From: Arachnopeziza araneosa
Taxonomy: Eukaryota > Ascomycota > Leotiomycetes > Helotiales > Arachnopezizaceae
Direction of reading: 5' to 3'
Length of the DNA stretch: 57,481 nt
NCBI GenBank assembly: GCA_003988855.1
Contig: QYAI01000197.1
Location: 1-57,481, forward strand
The notes under the pieces are model-generated. The model saw only the letters and a list, made by a program, of their open reading frames with translations. It was not told the DNA's origin and made no database searches. A program made the position numbers and the translations under genes. Shown here piece by piece: positions 22,502 to 33,745 of the stretch (position 1 is the stretch's first letter; each line of letters opens with the position of its first letter).

Positions 22502-23562
22502 ATGGCAATTTACCTTACCATCGATCACTCCAAGTCATTCCAAGGCCAGGCGCCTTGGGTACAAGCAACTCCTCTCATAGACACTGTACTTCCCGCATCT
22601 GGGAAACATACAGCAACAATTGTCCTCCTTCATGGCTTTGCCAACAGCGGAGCAGCTTGGGAGCCAATTGCAAAGCATTTGCAGTGGGTATTGTTTTCTG
22701 TCCCACTTTAGACCGTGGGATCCGAATCCTTTGAGCTGACCACGCTTGATCTTGTGCAAAATTAGAGCCTCCCTACCTCATATTAAATTCATCTTGCCCA
22801 ATGCATCTATTATAAAAGTTCATGTTCCCATCGCAGGATCTCCTGGTGAAGCCGAACTCCCTGCATGGTGGGACCCACTTCTCGCTGGTGGCCTTCGGGC
22901 GGGTTGGGTTGGAAAAGATACACCCATCGGGGACATTAGAGGGTTTCAGGAGGCCGCAGCGAAACTTGAGAGTATTATTGAAGAGGAATCGAAGCTGGTT
23001 GGTCTGGGGAGAGTTTTCCTGGGGGGCTTCTCGCAAGGCACTGTCTTGAGTCTCGCAGTTGGATTGGAGAATGACAAAGTTGGTGGAATTATTGGTACTT
23101 CATCTTTCCTCTTATGTGGTAAGGTATATCAATGTGTTGACATCAACTTTTCGTTTCAATAGCTTTGTCGTCATCTCTCTCCGTTCCAGACTCCTTTAAA
23201 TCTGTTGAAACAATAGATCCTTCCACGCTTAAGAAGGCTATCTTCTGGGGTCACGGCGAAGCTGACTACCTTCCGATTGACTGTAGGTTCTCGAAATCTC
23301 TACAAAGTTTCCTTTTACTTACCTTTTCAAACAGGGGCGACTCAATCAGTAGATTATCTTGTCAACCCGGTGGGGTTCAAGAAGATTTCTAAGTATGATA
23401 CGCCAACCGCTGGAACGATTACTTGGAGTTCATACGAGGGATTGAAACACGAGACTAACGTGGAAGAACTTGGGGACATCCAGAAATGGTAAGAACTACT
23501 GTTAGTAAGAAGTAAAGAAGTTTACACTAATTTGAAATAGGCTTTCTATTACATTGGCATAA
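22502..23562 (+). CDS. Acyl-protein thioesterase / carboxylesterase-like serine hydrolase
   Basis: An alpha/beta hydrolase of the APT1/phospholipase-carboxylesterase family (depalmitoylation or ester hydrolysis in the cytosol). Five exons: 22502-22683, 22766-23118, 23163-23282, 23335-23488 and 23541-23562. They join in phase to 276 residues. Features: IVLLHGFANSGAAWEP (oxyanion loop), LPHIKFILPNA, PAWWDP, the nucleophile motif GGFSQGTVLSLAVG, the catalytic Asp in GHGEADYLP, and the catalytic His in YEGLKHETNVEEL. The start MAIYLTIDH is chosen because the upstream in-frame ATG at 22466 adds residues without family character. The last exon codes for only seven residues (LSITLA plus part of Trp). 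It is somewhat longer than typical APT1 (about 220-240). Confidence 0.85.
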
Positions 23563-23843
23563 TGTAATACCCATCGCAATTGCATAAAACCAGACCTTTA
23601 AGAGTAAAAGTAGTTACTCTCTTCTTCTACTCAAAATAATGCTTCCTCTTCTTTTATTATGTGTAAGACGCCTGAACTCGGAAGTAAGTATTACAGAATA
23701 TACCGACAGCCCTACTACTCTCCTCCAATATCATTTCGTTCACTCGCATTAAAGTGATTGTTTTCCACATAATTCATAACAGAATCCTACGACACCCGTT
23801 AACTTCTTTCTTTCTTCCTTTCCATCTTGGTTTCTGTTCCTAT

Positions 23844-24683
23844 CTAAAAAGAACTACCCAAATGTGGTACTCCCCACCCATCAACCATCTTGTTCCCTGG
23901 TCTTGGCCACTCCAGACTCATATCGGCTGTACACTGTAAAGATTGTCTTAAATAATCGAAACAATGATTTGCGTGGGAGTTATGAATATGAGTCTGTGCT
24001 AAGTGTTTTAAAGATGCCTAGAATGGCAAGGTCAATATAGCAAAAACAACCCGATGCCCCGTCAACTTACCAAGTCATCTTGAGCAAATGTTCGATTCAA
24101 AAGGTCCCAGTAGTTATCTCGCAGCATTCCAAGGCAATGAATTTGATGGAAAAGTGTCACGGAATAGATTTCGCCGTTAGATGTCATTTCTCCAGGCTCT
24201 TCCAAGCCATGCTTCTGACCATCCTTGACAAAGACGTACCCTCTTCCGGGCTAAGATTTCCAAGTCAATAACTTGGAATAACTAAATGAACGAGGGTGGC
24301 TTACGGGTAATAATTCATTCCAAGCTTTGTCTGATTTTGGAGAGGGAGGAGAAGCATAAATTTCATGTTCTTCGAAACGGATCGTCTTGAGTGGCACTGC
24401 AATGTTGTTAGTCTCCTGCCTTTCAGTGCTCATTCTCCTTACTGGAGGGGACAAGCTCGGTGTAGAGTCCGTCTTGAAGATTGACTGCTCGTGAATTATG
24501 GATAAGAAAATAGAGGTTGGTGATAAATGCCAAACTTGTTAAAAGTAGTAAGATGTGGGCAAGAAGTTTGGTTTTACAGATGAGATGGAGATCTAGATTC
24601 TCATAAAGAGTTTCCATGGACGTGTCTGGAAATGATTCAACATCGTGGCTAGACTTGCGAATTGGCGTGTATGTTGGCTCCAT
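23844..24683 (-). CDS. UstYa/DUF3328-family protein, intact
   Basis: UstYa-family proteins are membrane-anchored oxidases or cyclases of fungal RiPP and other secondary-metabolite pathways. Four exons: 24683-24443, 24396-24305, 24250-24071 and 23993-23844. They join to exactly 221 codons. A transmembrane helix (about residues 37-60, LLAHILLLLTSLAFITNLYF) follows a cytosolic N-terminus. Then come the family linker PSPKSDKAWNELLP and GRGYVFVKDG. The first HxxHC motif is FHQIHCLGMLR and the second HANHCFDYLRQSLQC, both with His and Cys intact, then DMSLEW. It is the only member of the local group with both motifs and a full open frame. The substrate cannot be told from sequence. Confidence 0.87.
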
Positions 24684-25357
24684 GGTGCTTCTGTCTGTAT
24701 TTCTGTTCTTTGCACGGCTGCTCAGAATAAAATGACTGACAAAAACTTGAATATCAAAAAGGGGGAAAGCAGTACGCGCAAAACCAGAGGTCGCAGGTGT
24801 TCTACCGGTGTGTCTTCCGATTTTCAGGACCTATTGCAGGTTTTCGAATGAGGTCTAGTTAATTCTGCAATCTAATTCTATGGAAGAGGATCAAGCATGT
24901 GTGCTTCCGCAGGTAAGTTCTTCAAACCAAACAAATAGTTAGCACGCTCAACTCCGTAGCCTTATTCCCAGCTTTCAGTCTAGTGTTTTGTCCGTTCTAC
25001 CGAATCCCTGTACACAAGTGATATAATTTGACACTCTACGATGTAAAATATTACGTGGGTTGAGGAAAAACTGAACTAATGCGAGGTAAGCTTAAATGGA
25101 AGGGGGCTTGCTTTTGATCGGCACGGTTTTGCCGATATGCATCAGCTGCCGGAGGATTTATTGCAGGGAGCAAGTATGCCTGAGAATAATCTTACATCAA
25201 ATGACCAGTTAAGCAGATGATTGGGCTAGTCCAAGACCACTGGTTTTGGGATAGATATATATCTCTTTAGCGAGAAATAACTATTTCTTACTCTTCACAA
25301 ATTGGAGCTATCATTGCGAGTTTTGGGTAGAGTTGATTTTATTGAATTCTTATCCTT
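24684..25357. other. Intergenic region in the UstYa group
   Basis: AT-rich; no gene seen. I looked for a RiPP precursor (signal peptide plus repeated cores separated by Lys-Arg) and found none here or elsewhere in the window. Confidence 0.4.
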
Positions 25358-26072
25358 TTAAAAGGCTACGTAAAATAAGCACAGGTTGTAAATAATGATC
25401 AATATTCTGGTCCCGTTTTCTAACATCGAATCTCTGACTAAATAGGCGTAGAGAGCTCCTGTGCAACTGTATAGCAACTGTATAGCAACTGGATGGAAAT
25501 ATCCTATGGTATTTCTACTCTGGTAAAACCAAGTTTCAACCCATTTCGCTTTATCCCAATCTAAAAACCCTTCACATTTTGGCCACTTGACATGAACCAT
25601 TGTATGCATATCTTCCCATGCAAACTTCTTTTCCAAAATTGTAGCCATACAATGTCTCGTATATTCCATGTCCAGCAAGTTATCTAGCATTGGTCTCCTC
25701 TCAAAAACAGCTTTCTGCATCATCTTCCATGTGTAGATGCAATGTGTAAAATGAAAGTCCCATTTCACATTCCATCGCTGATGCCCGTCGGTGATGGATG
25801 ATTCAGGAGGAATAGGAGTTCCCACAATCAATATAGTCACTTGCATTTGTGGTGTGTGGCCTTGACGATGTTTGAGAATCCGCCTAAGTGTTGGATAGAG
25901 TAGTTTTAGGTGTAAGAATAATGAGTATCACTTCAATGAGAAGTACAATGATCGCAAACATGAAGATAAACGCTTTATCAGTCGTCTTCTGGGTGAATTT
26001 GAATGGCATCCAAGAGGATTGTTGAAGAGAGGGACTGTGAACCCTCTTCCTTGGATAGTGCATCGTAGACAT
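25358..26072 (-). pseudogene. UstYa/DUF3328-like gene, broken by nonsense and deletion
   Basis: The reading starts MSTMHYPRKRVHS and has one membrane helix (about residues 33-53). An in-frame TAG at 25886-25884 interrupts it; the frame then continues past the stop to DYIDCGNS, the start of the family's CGNS/CGSS module. That module is cut off: the sequence jumps by one frame to a segment reading WNVKWDFHFTHCIYTWKMM, the first HxxHC motif, and then RPMLDNLLDMEYTRHCMATI. In the second motif the first His is Tyr. The C-terminal VKWPKC matches the family end. TAG from CAG and TAC from CAC are both single C-to-T changes. I read it as a decayed paralogue; a shortened gene starting at the later ATG (25846) is less likely because it lacks the membrane anchor. 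Confidence 0.7.
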
Positions 26073-26895
26073 GTGCTTTACTGAATAGATTCTTGGTCAA
26101 AAAACGAACATCCCACCAGGATGAAATGATTGAGAGGGTTTTTTTGAACCAGCCATCGCAAAGGATAGATTCAGGTTCTTCCTCAGATGCAGAAAAGCTC
26201 TGCTAGTATCAAAGAACAGGATGTAAAGAGTAACACTCCCCCTCGAGGGGAATCACAAGTTCAGCTCCGATGTCGAAATTCTCACTTCCATTTGGCTACT
26301 CGGCCTTGACATGAAGCAATAATTTTTCTCACTCGATTGGCTGCTGGTCATAATATCAGATAACCAGTAGATTCCTCAAATCCCCGAAGCCTAGTTTACA
26401 TTGTTGGAAGGGCCCTTCCGCCGCTTATTCTTCGCCCCCAATACCTTCGTATTTTGAGAAGATATTGTCAGATTATGTCTTGCATTCAGCCCTGTCATAA
26501 CTGCTGTTGCCTTAGCCAGGGTTCAACGAAGTGGCGTTATTAAATGGCTGTGAGCCAGGGTGCCCCGTGTGAGAAAGTAGCGAACGAAACATGCTTGTAA
26601 ACGCACCAACTCTATTTATACGAGATTTAGCTTGAAAGAATTTTTTAGATTACGTTGAGATATACCAAAAATGGCTGTAATGTATCTTAGTTTGCGCTTA
26701 CTCATTTTATCCCTTGACAGTGACAGTCTCGCACGCAAGCATCGAACCTCACCCGATTTAGTTCTGTGAAATTATTGGGGTTATGAACCAAAGTACTTGA
26801 TATTATAAACCATCATTACATTTAAAAACTAAGGTATGTTTTTTAAAAATGAAACTCAAGTACACAAATATTGATTTGTGGCTCAGCAATCAAAA
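26073..26895. other. Intergenic region, no gene seen
   Basis: Separates two divergent UstYa-like pseudogenes and probably contains both old promoters. Confidence 0.4.
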
Positions 26896-27618
26896 ATGCC
26901 TTTGATTTCAGACGGCAATGTAACTCTGGAGGACAAAAACTCAGCAAGCACTCGCACCCCAGAATCTCCTCGATACTCAACTTCTGGAGACTTCACTGAG
27001 AACGAACATTCCGCCACATGGAATATTTCAAACCAGACTTCTTCAAAGACTCATCTCTTTTCATCAACAATCTTCTACCATGCATTCCTCACTATTCTCT
27101 TTGGGTGTATCGCACTTGGAGGCCTTCAACTCCATGCGAACATATCCAACTTCCATTCAACTGAAATGCCTAGATTTCCAATCAATGATACGGAGGAACA
27201 TCCATGTGGCTCCAATGCAAACTCAGCCCGTGATGCAGGTTGCAATTTCGACCCTTTAACATTCGCCTGGCTCCCACCTGCTTGCTACGACTGGAATCTC
27301 ACGTCTGAATTCATCTCTATCCAAGATTGGGAGTTCTATCGTCTGTAACCAGACGGTTCATGTCGCCAACTCTCTCTGATAAATATTATGCAGAGTTCGG
27401 ACGAGATTCTTTACGTGAGCTGGGAGTATCATCGACAACATTGCGCATACCTTTGGTTAAAGATGCATCGGGCTATGATGGAGCGCAAACCAATCGATGG
27501 AGTGAGTATGATGGAAATAATTACTGGAGTTTGTGAAGGGGTGATGAGGAGTGAAAGGGAAAAGGGTGATACAAGTGTACTAGGATATATTAGATATCCG
27601 TCTTGCAAGATATACTGA
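26896..27618 (+). pseudogene. UstYa/DUF3328-like gene with an in-frame stop
   Basis: The first ATG at 26896 begins MPLISDGNVTLEDKN. A membrane helix at about residues 64-81 (YHAFLTILFGCIALGGLQL) is followed by the family module CGSNANSARDAGCNFDPLTF, WLPPACYDWNLTSEF and WEFYR. A TAA codon (27346-27348) then stops translation, yet the same frame continues with PDGS, LYVSWEYHRQHCAYLWLKMH (first HxxHC), ERKPID and the usual ending IRYPSC. No intron of plausible size fits around the TAA. CAA to TAA is a C-to-T change in a CpA context. The second HxxHC motif is also missing (only a Cys remains in EIITGVCEGV). I therefore call it a pseudogene. A truncated anchored stub of about 150 residues could still be expressed. 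Confidence 0.75.
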
Positions 27619-27987
27619 GCTTCTGGTACAGGAACGTTGTTATTGAATGAGGAGAGTAGAAGAATAGATACAGAGAAATCACCAGGTGTCGCATTAAATT
27701 CGTGGCTTACTGTTAAAAACACTTTTGATTGTCGCATGTCAAATTATAGCATTCTAATATTATAAGTTTTCAAATCAAGCACTGATAGGAAAAGATTCCC
27801 ATTGTCATGGCTGAAAGTAATGAGACGCAATGCACCACAAAATCCTTTCTGTACTTCTATCGCTAAATAGTATGCTAAAGTCAAAGTACGTGTCTTAAAT
27901 CCTATACCTATTCCATCTTCTTTCTCTCTGCTTCAACTAAAATCTTCTGTCTTCCCATGAAGTCGTGGATAGAGTTCTAAACATCTA

Positions 27988-28472
27988 TTAGAAAAGTTCA
28001 TCGCATCTATTTCCTCCAGAGAGATTTACCTTCGCTTTACATTGATGTGGAATATGCATTCCATCAACTTGATTTCGACTCCCATCCTTCTCTGTCCTCT
28101 CCCATTCAATTGTTAGATCCGCGTGACACTCGACTGTCTGTCGTAGATAATCCATACAATGCCGATTATGACTATTATCTATCTGATCCAAAGCCACAGC
28201 TCTGATCTCTGTATCATTATTCCACACTCCTTCTAGAAGATTGAAGTAATCGCGGCGGATGATACCGAGGTGGTGAAGTTGATGATAGAGCGCCACGGAG
28301 TATACTTGGCCGTTTAGAGTCAGCTCACCTTCGGGAAGGTCATATTTGTTTGGTTCTTCGATGAAGATGTAGCCTCGCCCGTACTAAGATTAAGTTGGTG
28401 TTGAATAAAATTGAAGTTTTTCTCTTCATGAGCTTCAAGCAAAGAATCGGTAGACTCAAGGCCGTGATCCAT
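27988..28472 (-). pseudogene. UstYa-family gene lacking its membrane anchor (internal deletion)
   Basis: The 3' part is family-like: GRGYIFIEEPNKYDLPEGEL, SVALYHQLHHLGIIRR (first motif, with His in place of Cys), DNSHNRHCMDYLRQTVEC (second motif, intact) and LTIEWERTEKDG, then PHQCK. The 5' part begins MDHGLESTDSLLEAHEEK at 28472, a normal cytosolic start. It runs straight into a sequence ending TTAATCTTAG that looks like the tail of an intron. No membrane helix and no PSxExDxAW linker lie between. The simplest reading is a deletion fusing exon 1 to the last part of an intron, leaving a non-anchored remnant. There is no donor site in the fused piece that rescues a normal protein. Confidence 0.68.
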
Positions 28473-28920
28473 GGTGGAGAGTTTATTGGATGAAGAAGGG
28501 GAAAACTTGGCTGTGATTGTAGGGAGAAATGAGATGCAGCGACGTAGAAAGTACGGATTGGATTTACTGCTAATTATGATTACAGGTGAAAATAGTCACC
28601 GAGTAAACGCCTGGACGATTAATGATATCACGGGTACATAGATCCGAAGCTGTGGTACAGCCTCGTATGCATCCCCTTTGTAAGCGCTAAGTTGCCACCT
28701 GCTTCGACATATTCTACGTACTGAAAACTGCCGGGTAACCATGGGTTTACCTGAACCAATTAACCAGCTTTCGCTAAGATGGTAAGAAAAGGTAACGCCG
28801 ACGACGACACTCAATTCATTTTACAAAGAATTTAGGGTGGTGTACTATCAATCTCCCTTCTCATTACTGTTTGAAAATTTATTTTCTGCTGAATTTTGTA
28901 CGCTGGTTAAACGCATCGCC
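28473..28920. other. Intergenic region between divergent UstYa-like pseudogenes
   Basis: Contains the probable former promoters; no separate gene supported. Confidence 0.4.
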
Positions 28921-29915
28921 ATGTATTCTTCGACTTCGTCGCCACCTTCTTCATCCACTGAAAAGCTCCTGAGTCTTGAACATGGCCCAGATGAGCAGAT
29001 ATCAGAAGACGCAATTAGAGGAATGATTTCGAGAAGAAAGACGCCGTCATGGCATCTGTTTCTACGAAATGCCCTCATTCATGCTGGATTGCTCACAGTT
29101 TACACGACGATTTCGTTTTCTTTCTGGCCAAATGTCATCTCGAAAGATCATGAGGTCTACAGTGAGTAAAGCCACCCTCTCGCAATTCTACTCTTACTAA
29201 TAGCTATCNTTCAAGGTCCAGAACTGCCGGCGGTGAAATGGGTGTTTCGTACGTTCGAGAATTCTCTGGAAACGGCAAATCCATACAAGAGGCCACCAAG
29301 CGCAGAGCTTGACAAAGCATGGAACAAACTTCTGGCACCTTCCGCTGTTCGCGTGTCCAAAGGGGTTCTCGATCAAATAAACAGGACCTCAATCCCTCTC
29401 CTAGATGGGAGCGGATACTTTGCAACGTTAGGTTGGTATACGAAATCCAGATTCTTGAATACACTAACTGTATTACAGATGTTCATCACCAATTACACTG
29501 CCTGGTAAGGCACTTCATTTCATCGAAATAAAGTCGGGTAGAATCTAACAAGATGTAGTGATGGGTCCGTCAGTCGCTTCATCCAGAATATTATGGTGAG
29601 CTCAACACCGGGGGGGAAAATCGTGGACAGCACATCGGTGAGGCATCGATTGAGAAAATATCAAGTAACCAGCTTTCTAATTATGTAGATCATTGCCTCG
29701 ATGCATTGCGACAGTTTGCGATGTGCAAAGCAGACGTAGGGTTATTAACCTATGACTGGATGCCTTAGTTCCATCGACCTTGGCCTAACTTTAAAATCCA
29801 GCATAAGTGCGCGAACTGGGACCATGTCCAGGAATGGGCTGAGTCGCATTCTTTTGACGGATTCGATGAAAATTTGGTCAAACATCCAAATTTTCATCCA
29901 GAACTAGGTACGGGA
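28921..29915 (+). pseudogene. UstYa-family gene with two in-frame stops
   Basis: Exon 1 (28921-29161) encodes MYSSTSSPPSSSTEKLLSLE and a membrane segment (HAGLLTVYTTISFSFWP). After an intron, exon 2 carries PELPAVKWVF, RPPSAELDKAWNKLLAP and SGYFATL. Another intron leads to DVHHQLHCL, the first HxxHC motif. The next exon should begin at 29559, directly after TAG, but its first codon is TGA; CGA would give HCL-RWVRQSLHPEYYG, with family-like spacing. The second motif reads NYVDHCLDALRQFAMC, with Tyr for the expected first His. A TAG at 29766-29768 splits TYDWMP from FHRPWPNFKIQHKCANWD, which is in frame. All three lesions are single C-to-T changes. The end near 29915 is approximate, and an N lies at 29209. 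Confidence 0.78.
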
Positions 29916-30742
29916 ATCAGAAAGCAAATAAGAGTAAGAGCTGACATTTCTAGCTTCTCCATTTTCGTATGCTGTGAGCGACAACGATATTCCCATGAAT
30001 GCTTGAGTTTCACGGATTTTGAGTGTTTGACGTAGTAATAAGAATGTTATTTTCTTCATTTGTGCCTGTTTAAAGATTGAAAATACTCATAAATCATTGC
30101 AACGAGCCTTTGCAGTTTCTAACATCCTCGTATTGTGTAAATTTGTAAATACTTTATACTATCGAGATATATAAGATAATACTGATTTAAGGTAAAGAGA
30201 GTAATCCCTAAGTCTCGAGGGGATGGTTGAATGTTGGATGAGCCCTTTTTGGAGTGCCATTGATTTTCAAATCTCCTGGTAGATCTGGATGGGGAAGAAA
30301 GTGGTGAACCGCTGGCCTCGGTAGGATTTTTGACGTTGCTGGAAATTGTCAGCCTCGCTTCCGGGGCTCGGGGGAGGCAGCCGCCTCACTCCCGAAGCTC
30401 TTCCGGGCATTGTAACCTTCCATGTTGTAGTAAAGTCAAAAATGAAGCGAAAAAGGGATCAAGAAAATAATAACCAGAGACAGATACGTATGCTTTTAGC
30501 CAGGACCTTTCCAATGTATTCTTTTTTATGAGTTAAGGCGAGATGATAAACTTTGAATAATAGTTAAAATCACGTCTTTATGCTTTAGGGAGGCCATCAA
30601 ACACAGACAAAGCTAACACAATGCGGAATGTCAAAGTATCGCTTGGACAATGAGATAGGTTTGAGTTTTGATATTCATCTATGAGATTTTGAATCGTCCG
30701 CAAGTTTATTTACAGGTATTCAACCCCTCAATTCTGTCCGAC
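29916..30742. other. AT-rich intergenic region, no gene seen
   Basis: Holds the 3' flanks of the UstYa-like pseudogene and of the MFS pseudogene, which converge here. Confidence 0.4.
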
Positions 30743-32220
30743 TTATTCCTCGACATGTTCTGGGTTCTTCTCCTTTACCGAGGTTTGTTGCATGAGAGCA
30801 CATCCAACCGTGGAAAGACAGGTTAGTATAAGAGCTAGCTTGAAAGTCTCAATGATAGCGGCATTATACTCGAAAAGAACCTGTTGCAATAACTCAGGAG
30901 CCACGACACGGTTCAAGCTTGCAGCTCCAGCATTGACAATTGTTTGTGCATCTACTTCAGGCACGTTTTTGACAAGGTTGGTGATCAAATGATTAGTGAA
31001 GATATTGGTAGCCACTGAGGCAAATACGGCTCCTCCAAACAGCTGAACAAATAGGATCATGGTGGTGCCGACTGGGGTATCATCTGATTTCAAGGTAGTT
31101 TGAACAGCGACCACTGGTTGCTGAAAACCAGCTCCAGCACCGAATCCGAAGATGACCTGGTATCCAAACTATTTACCGATACCTGTATCGATTTTGAAGG
31201 TCATCATAAGTCCAGCACCAACAGCCATGAAAACCGTGCAGAAGTAGGCCCAAGGGGCATGCCAGCCAAGATTCGTGATCATAGCGCCCGAGATAATTGT
31301 CATGAGGGTAACGCCTAGAAGGAAGGGCAAATTGTGAATTCCGGATTCAACGGGAGAAGCGCCTTGCACGGCTTGGAACCAAATTGGGATATAGTAGATC
31401 ATGACAAAGAACGAACCTCCGAAGCAGAAGGCAAATATGGTCGCTGAGATCTGTTGGCGATTCTTGATAAGACGTGGCGGTACCGTAGCTGTCTCGCCTT
31501 TCCACACCTGGATAATGAGGAATGCTATTAAGAGCACGCCGAACAGAACTAAAAGAGCGATAATATGCCCGTTCGACCATATGTACTTTGTTCCACCTCA
31601 TAGCAGGGCCGTAAGCAGACAGATAATTGCTGGTACAAAAGTTAAAGTGCCAATGGGGTCAAACTGTGAAAATTTTTGGGCTAGACCTGCACTTCCCTTC
31701 ACCTGTGCAGGGGAATCAAGAAAGAACAAGATCGAGAAAATTGCTATTCCACCAACCGGGAGATTGATATAAAAACACCATCTCCAAGTTAGGTGGTCGC
31801 TGAATGCGCCTTCTAGCAGTGGACCTGCCACTGAAGCAATCCCGTACATGCCTCCGATCATTCCAGTGTATGCGGCTCGTTTCGCCATAGGTACGGAGGA
31901 TGCAATAATCACATATGCACCAGTGAAAATTCCTGCAGTGCCTATGCCCGCAATAGCGCGGCCGACGATTAAGACTGTGGAGCTAGGAGATACCCCACAG
32001 ATAAGCGAACCGATCTCGAAGACGGCGCAGGCGAAGATGAATACCCATTTGATGCTGTAGAAGGTGTAGAATTTTCCGAATATCAGTTCAAAAGAACAGG
32101 TGGTGAGGAGATATGCGGATGCATACCAGCCGACATCAGGAAGAGAGTGGAAGTCGGTGGTGATTTTGGGAATTGCTGTTGCAAAGATACGGATCTTGGG
32201 GTCTGCGACGCCGCGATTAA
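30743..32220 (-). pseudogene. MFS drug/toxin efflux pump, broken by two nonsense codons
   Basis: A 14-TM (DHA2-type) MFS transporter closely related to the intact pump at 34738-36565. The minus strand reads ATAIPKITTDFHSLPDVGWY, FELIFGKFYTFYSIKWVF, CGVSPSS, GRAIAGIGTAGIFTGA, MIGGMYGIASVAGPL and TWRWCFYINLPVGG. From about 31912 to 30743 everything lies in one frame, interrupted only by TGA at 31600-31598 and TAG at 31171-31169. At both sites the intact relative has Trp (LALQWGG, AGKWVGYQ), so both stops are TGG with a G-to-A change. Upstream of about 32220 the N-terminus and first helix are not recognisable, and the expected DNT before ATAIP reads KIRIF. Clearly non-functional as a full transporter. 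Confidence 0.85.
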
Positions 32221-32507
32221 ATCTTGACTTAGGATACGGCTGTACGATTGATGTTAGTAAGCGATGCGGACCTGGGACAAAAATTCTAGGCTGGAGAAGA
32301 AAAAAACACTGGAATCTTACCTTATTCTTGCAATACCGATAACATCTTGTAGGTCTTCTGGCCGTTGCGATGAAGAATAGATGGGTTTGTGCGGAATGAA
32401 GAATCCGGATACTTGAGTGTGTAAATAGAGTTGGTGATGCGAAATAGACTCAATCGCGTTTTTCGACTAAGACTGGTTAGATATTGAAGCTAGAAATCGA
32501 GAAGGGA

Positions 32508-32570
32508 GACAGACAGAGAGAGTGTGTGTGTGAGGGTGTGAGGGAGTGAGTGAGAGAGAGAGAGAGAGAG

Positions 32571-32628
<58 letters not shown>

Positions 32629-32632
32629 GTGT
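32508..32632. repeat. Compound microsatellite (AG)n(TG)n(AG)n
   Basis: After short interrupted GA/GT runs, an AG tract (about 32550-32574) leads into about twenty TG units (to about 32614) and then an AG tract (to about 32628). It lies between the MFS pseudogene and the polyketide-synthase remnant. Confidence 0.95.
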
Positions 32633-32744
32633 GACAGGAAAATGAATGGGAATATATAAATGACAGAAGTAATCACGTGCACTATATGTATGTGGAAAGC
32701 TGCTTAGCTTGCACAGTTAATTGGCAGGGAGAATTGAAAAAGCG

Positions 32745-33745
32745 TGGACGATTCTTCGATCGATGTTCACAGATGATGGCAACGTAGATGAAGAGAGCGG
32801 AACCGAGAATACTTCGAGCAACCATAGTTCCGAAGAACATTCGACTGACATCTGCTTCGTTGGTTGACGCATCCAAACTTTCCTCCGCGCTTTGAGCTAG
32901 TCCGCCAGCTCCACCTAATCTGGAGCCATCAACCGCTGCTGCAATATTGGTTTTTTTTCAGGGAAATCCAGCAAATCCTCTCACAATGGAGACTCTCTTC
33001 CTCCTACCTGACGGTTCCGGGTCCGCATCAACCTACGCTTCACTTCCGCGTATCCAAACTTCTGTGGCAGTGGTGGCTGTCAATTGTCCTTTCATGAATA
33101 TCCCTGAGCAATATACGTTTTTGACAGAAGAGGTCTGTTCTCTATACATTGTCGAGATCAGACGACGATGATCTCACGGACCCTACGCACTTGGTGGATG
33201 GCTCGTTGGAGGGATGTTTGCCTATGTCGTTACTCAGAAGCTACTGGAAGCAGATGAGAGCGTCACGGATCTGACATTGTTTGACTTACGGGTTCCTCGA
33301 GGGCTTGGCCACCTGCCTACTCGCTATTTCTAGTACTGTGAGCGTACTGAACTGCTTGGGAGGTCAAAAAAGGGTTGAGGAAGGCGTCCCTACTATGGTT
33401 ACTAATCAAGCATTTCGAGGCCTGTGTTGATAGTTTGCGCCGCTATTATGGAACTCCTTTGGAGGCTAAATATCGAGCACCTCAAACGCAGACTATCTGG
33501 GCTTGTGGCGGAATAGATCGGCATTGCAGCCCCAAGCTTGAACGGAGGCTAGATGATCTAGAAGGGGCTGAAGTTCTTAACAGAGGCAAGAGTTGATTTT
33601 GGCCCCTGTAATTGGTAGATTATGCTCCTAGAGAACGGAATCTCCATTAGTTGTGTAACGGACGCAAATCACTTCAGCATGATGAAGAATGAGTATGCGA
33701 CCTATCTGAGCAAAATGGTTGAGGTGGCCCCATTAGGCGCGAGAT
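32745..33745 (+). pseudogene. Remnant of a non-reducing polyketide synthase: thioesterase end only
   Basis: The C-terminal end of a fungal nrPKS, without the KS, AT, PT or ACP domains. A Ser/Glu-rich linker (DDGNVDEESGTENTSSNHSS, about 32770-32830) precedes QGNPANPLTMETLFLLPDGS, the classic entry to the TE/CLC domain, then ASLPRIQTSV and AVNCPFM. The remaining landmarks are HGPYALGGW, LIKHFEACVDSLRRYYG, QTQTIWACGG, and DANHFSMM with the catalytic His (about 33670). Damage: in-frame TGA at 32893-32895 and 33169-33171, TAG at 33331-33333, and at least one frameshift between 33340 and 33400. The nucleophile motif GW(S)xGG reads GWLVGG, so the catalytic Ser is lost. No start codon or upstream PKS sequence is present. 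Confidence 0.83.

Noticed and set aside
27346..27348. Stop-codon read-through or a tiny intron to explain the TAA in the UstYa-like gene
   Set aside because: The context is not a typical read-through signal and the only GT...AG pair spans about 12 bases, far too short for an intron.
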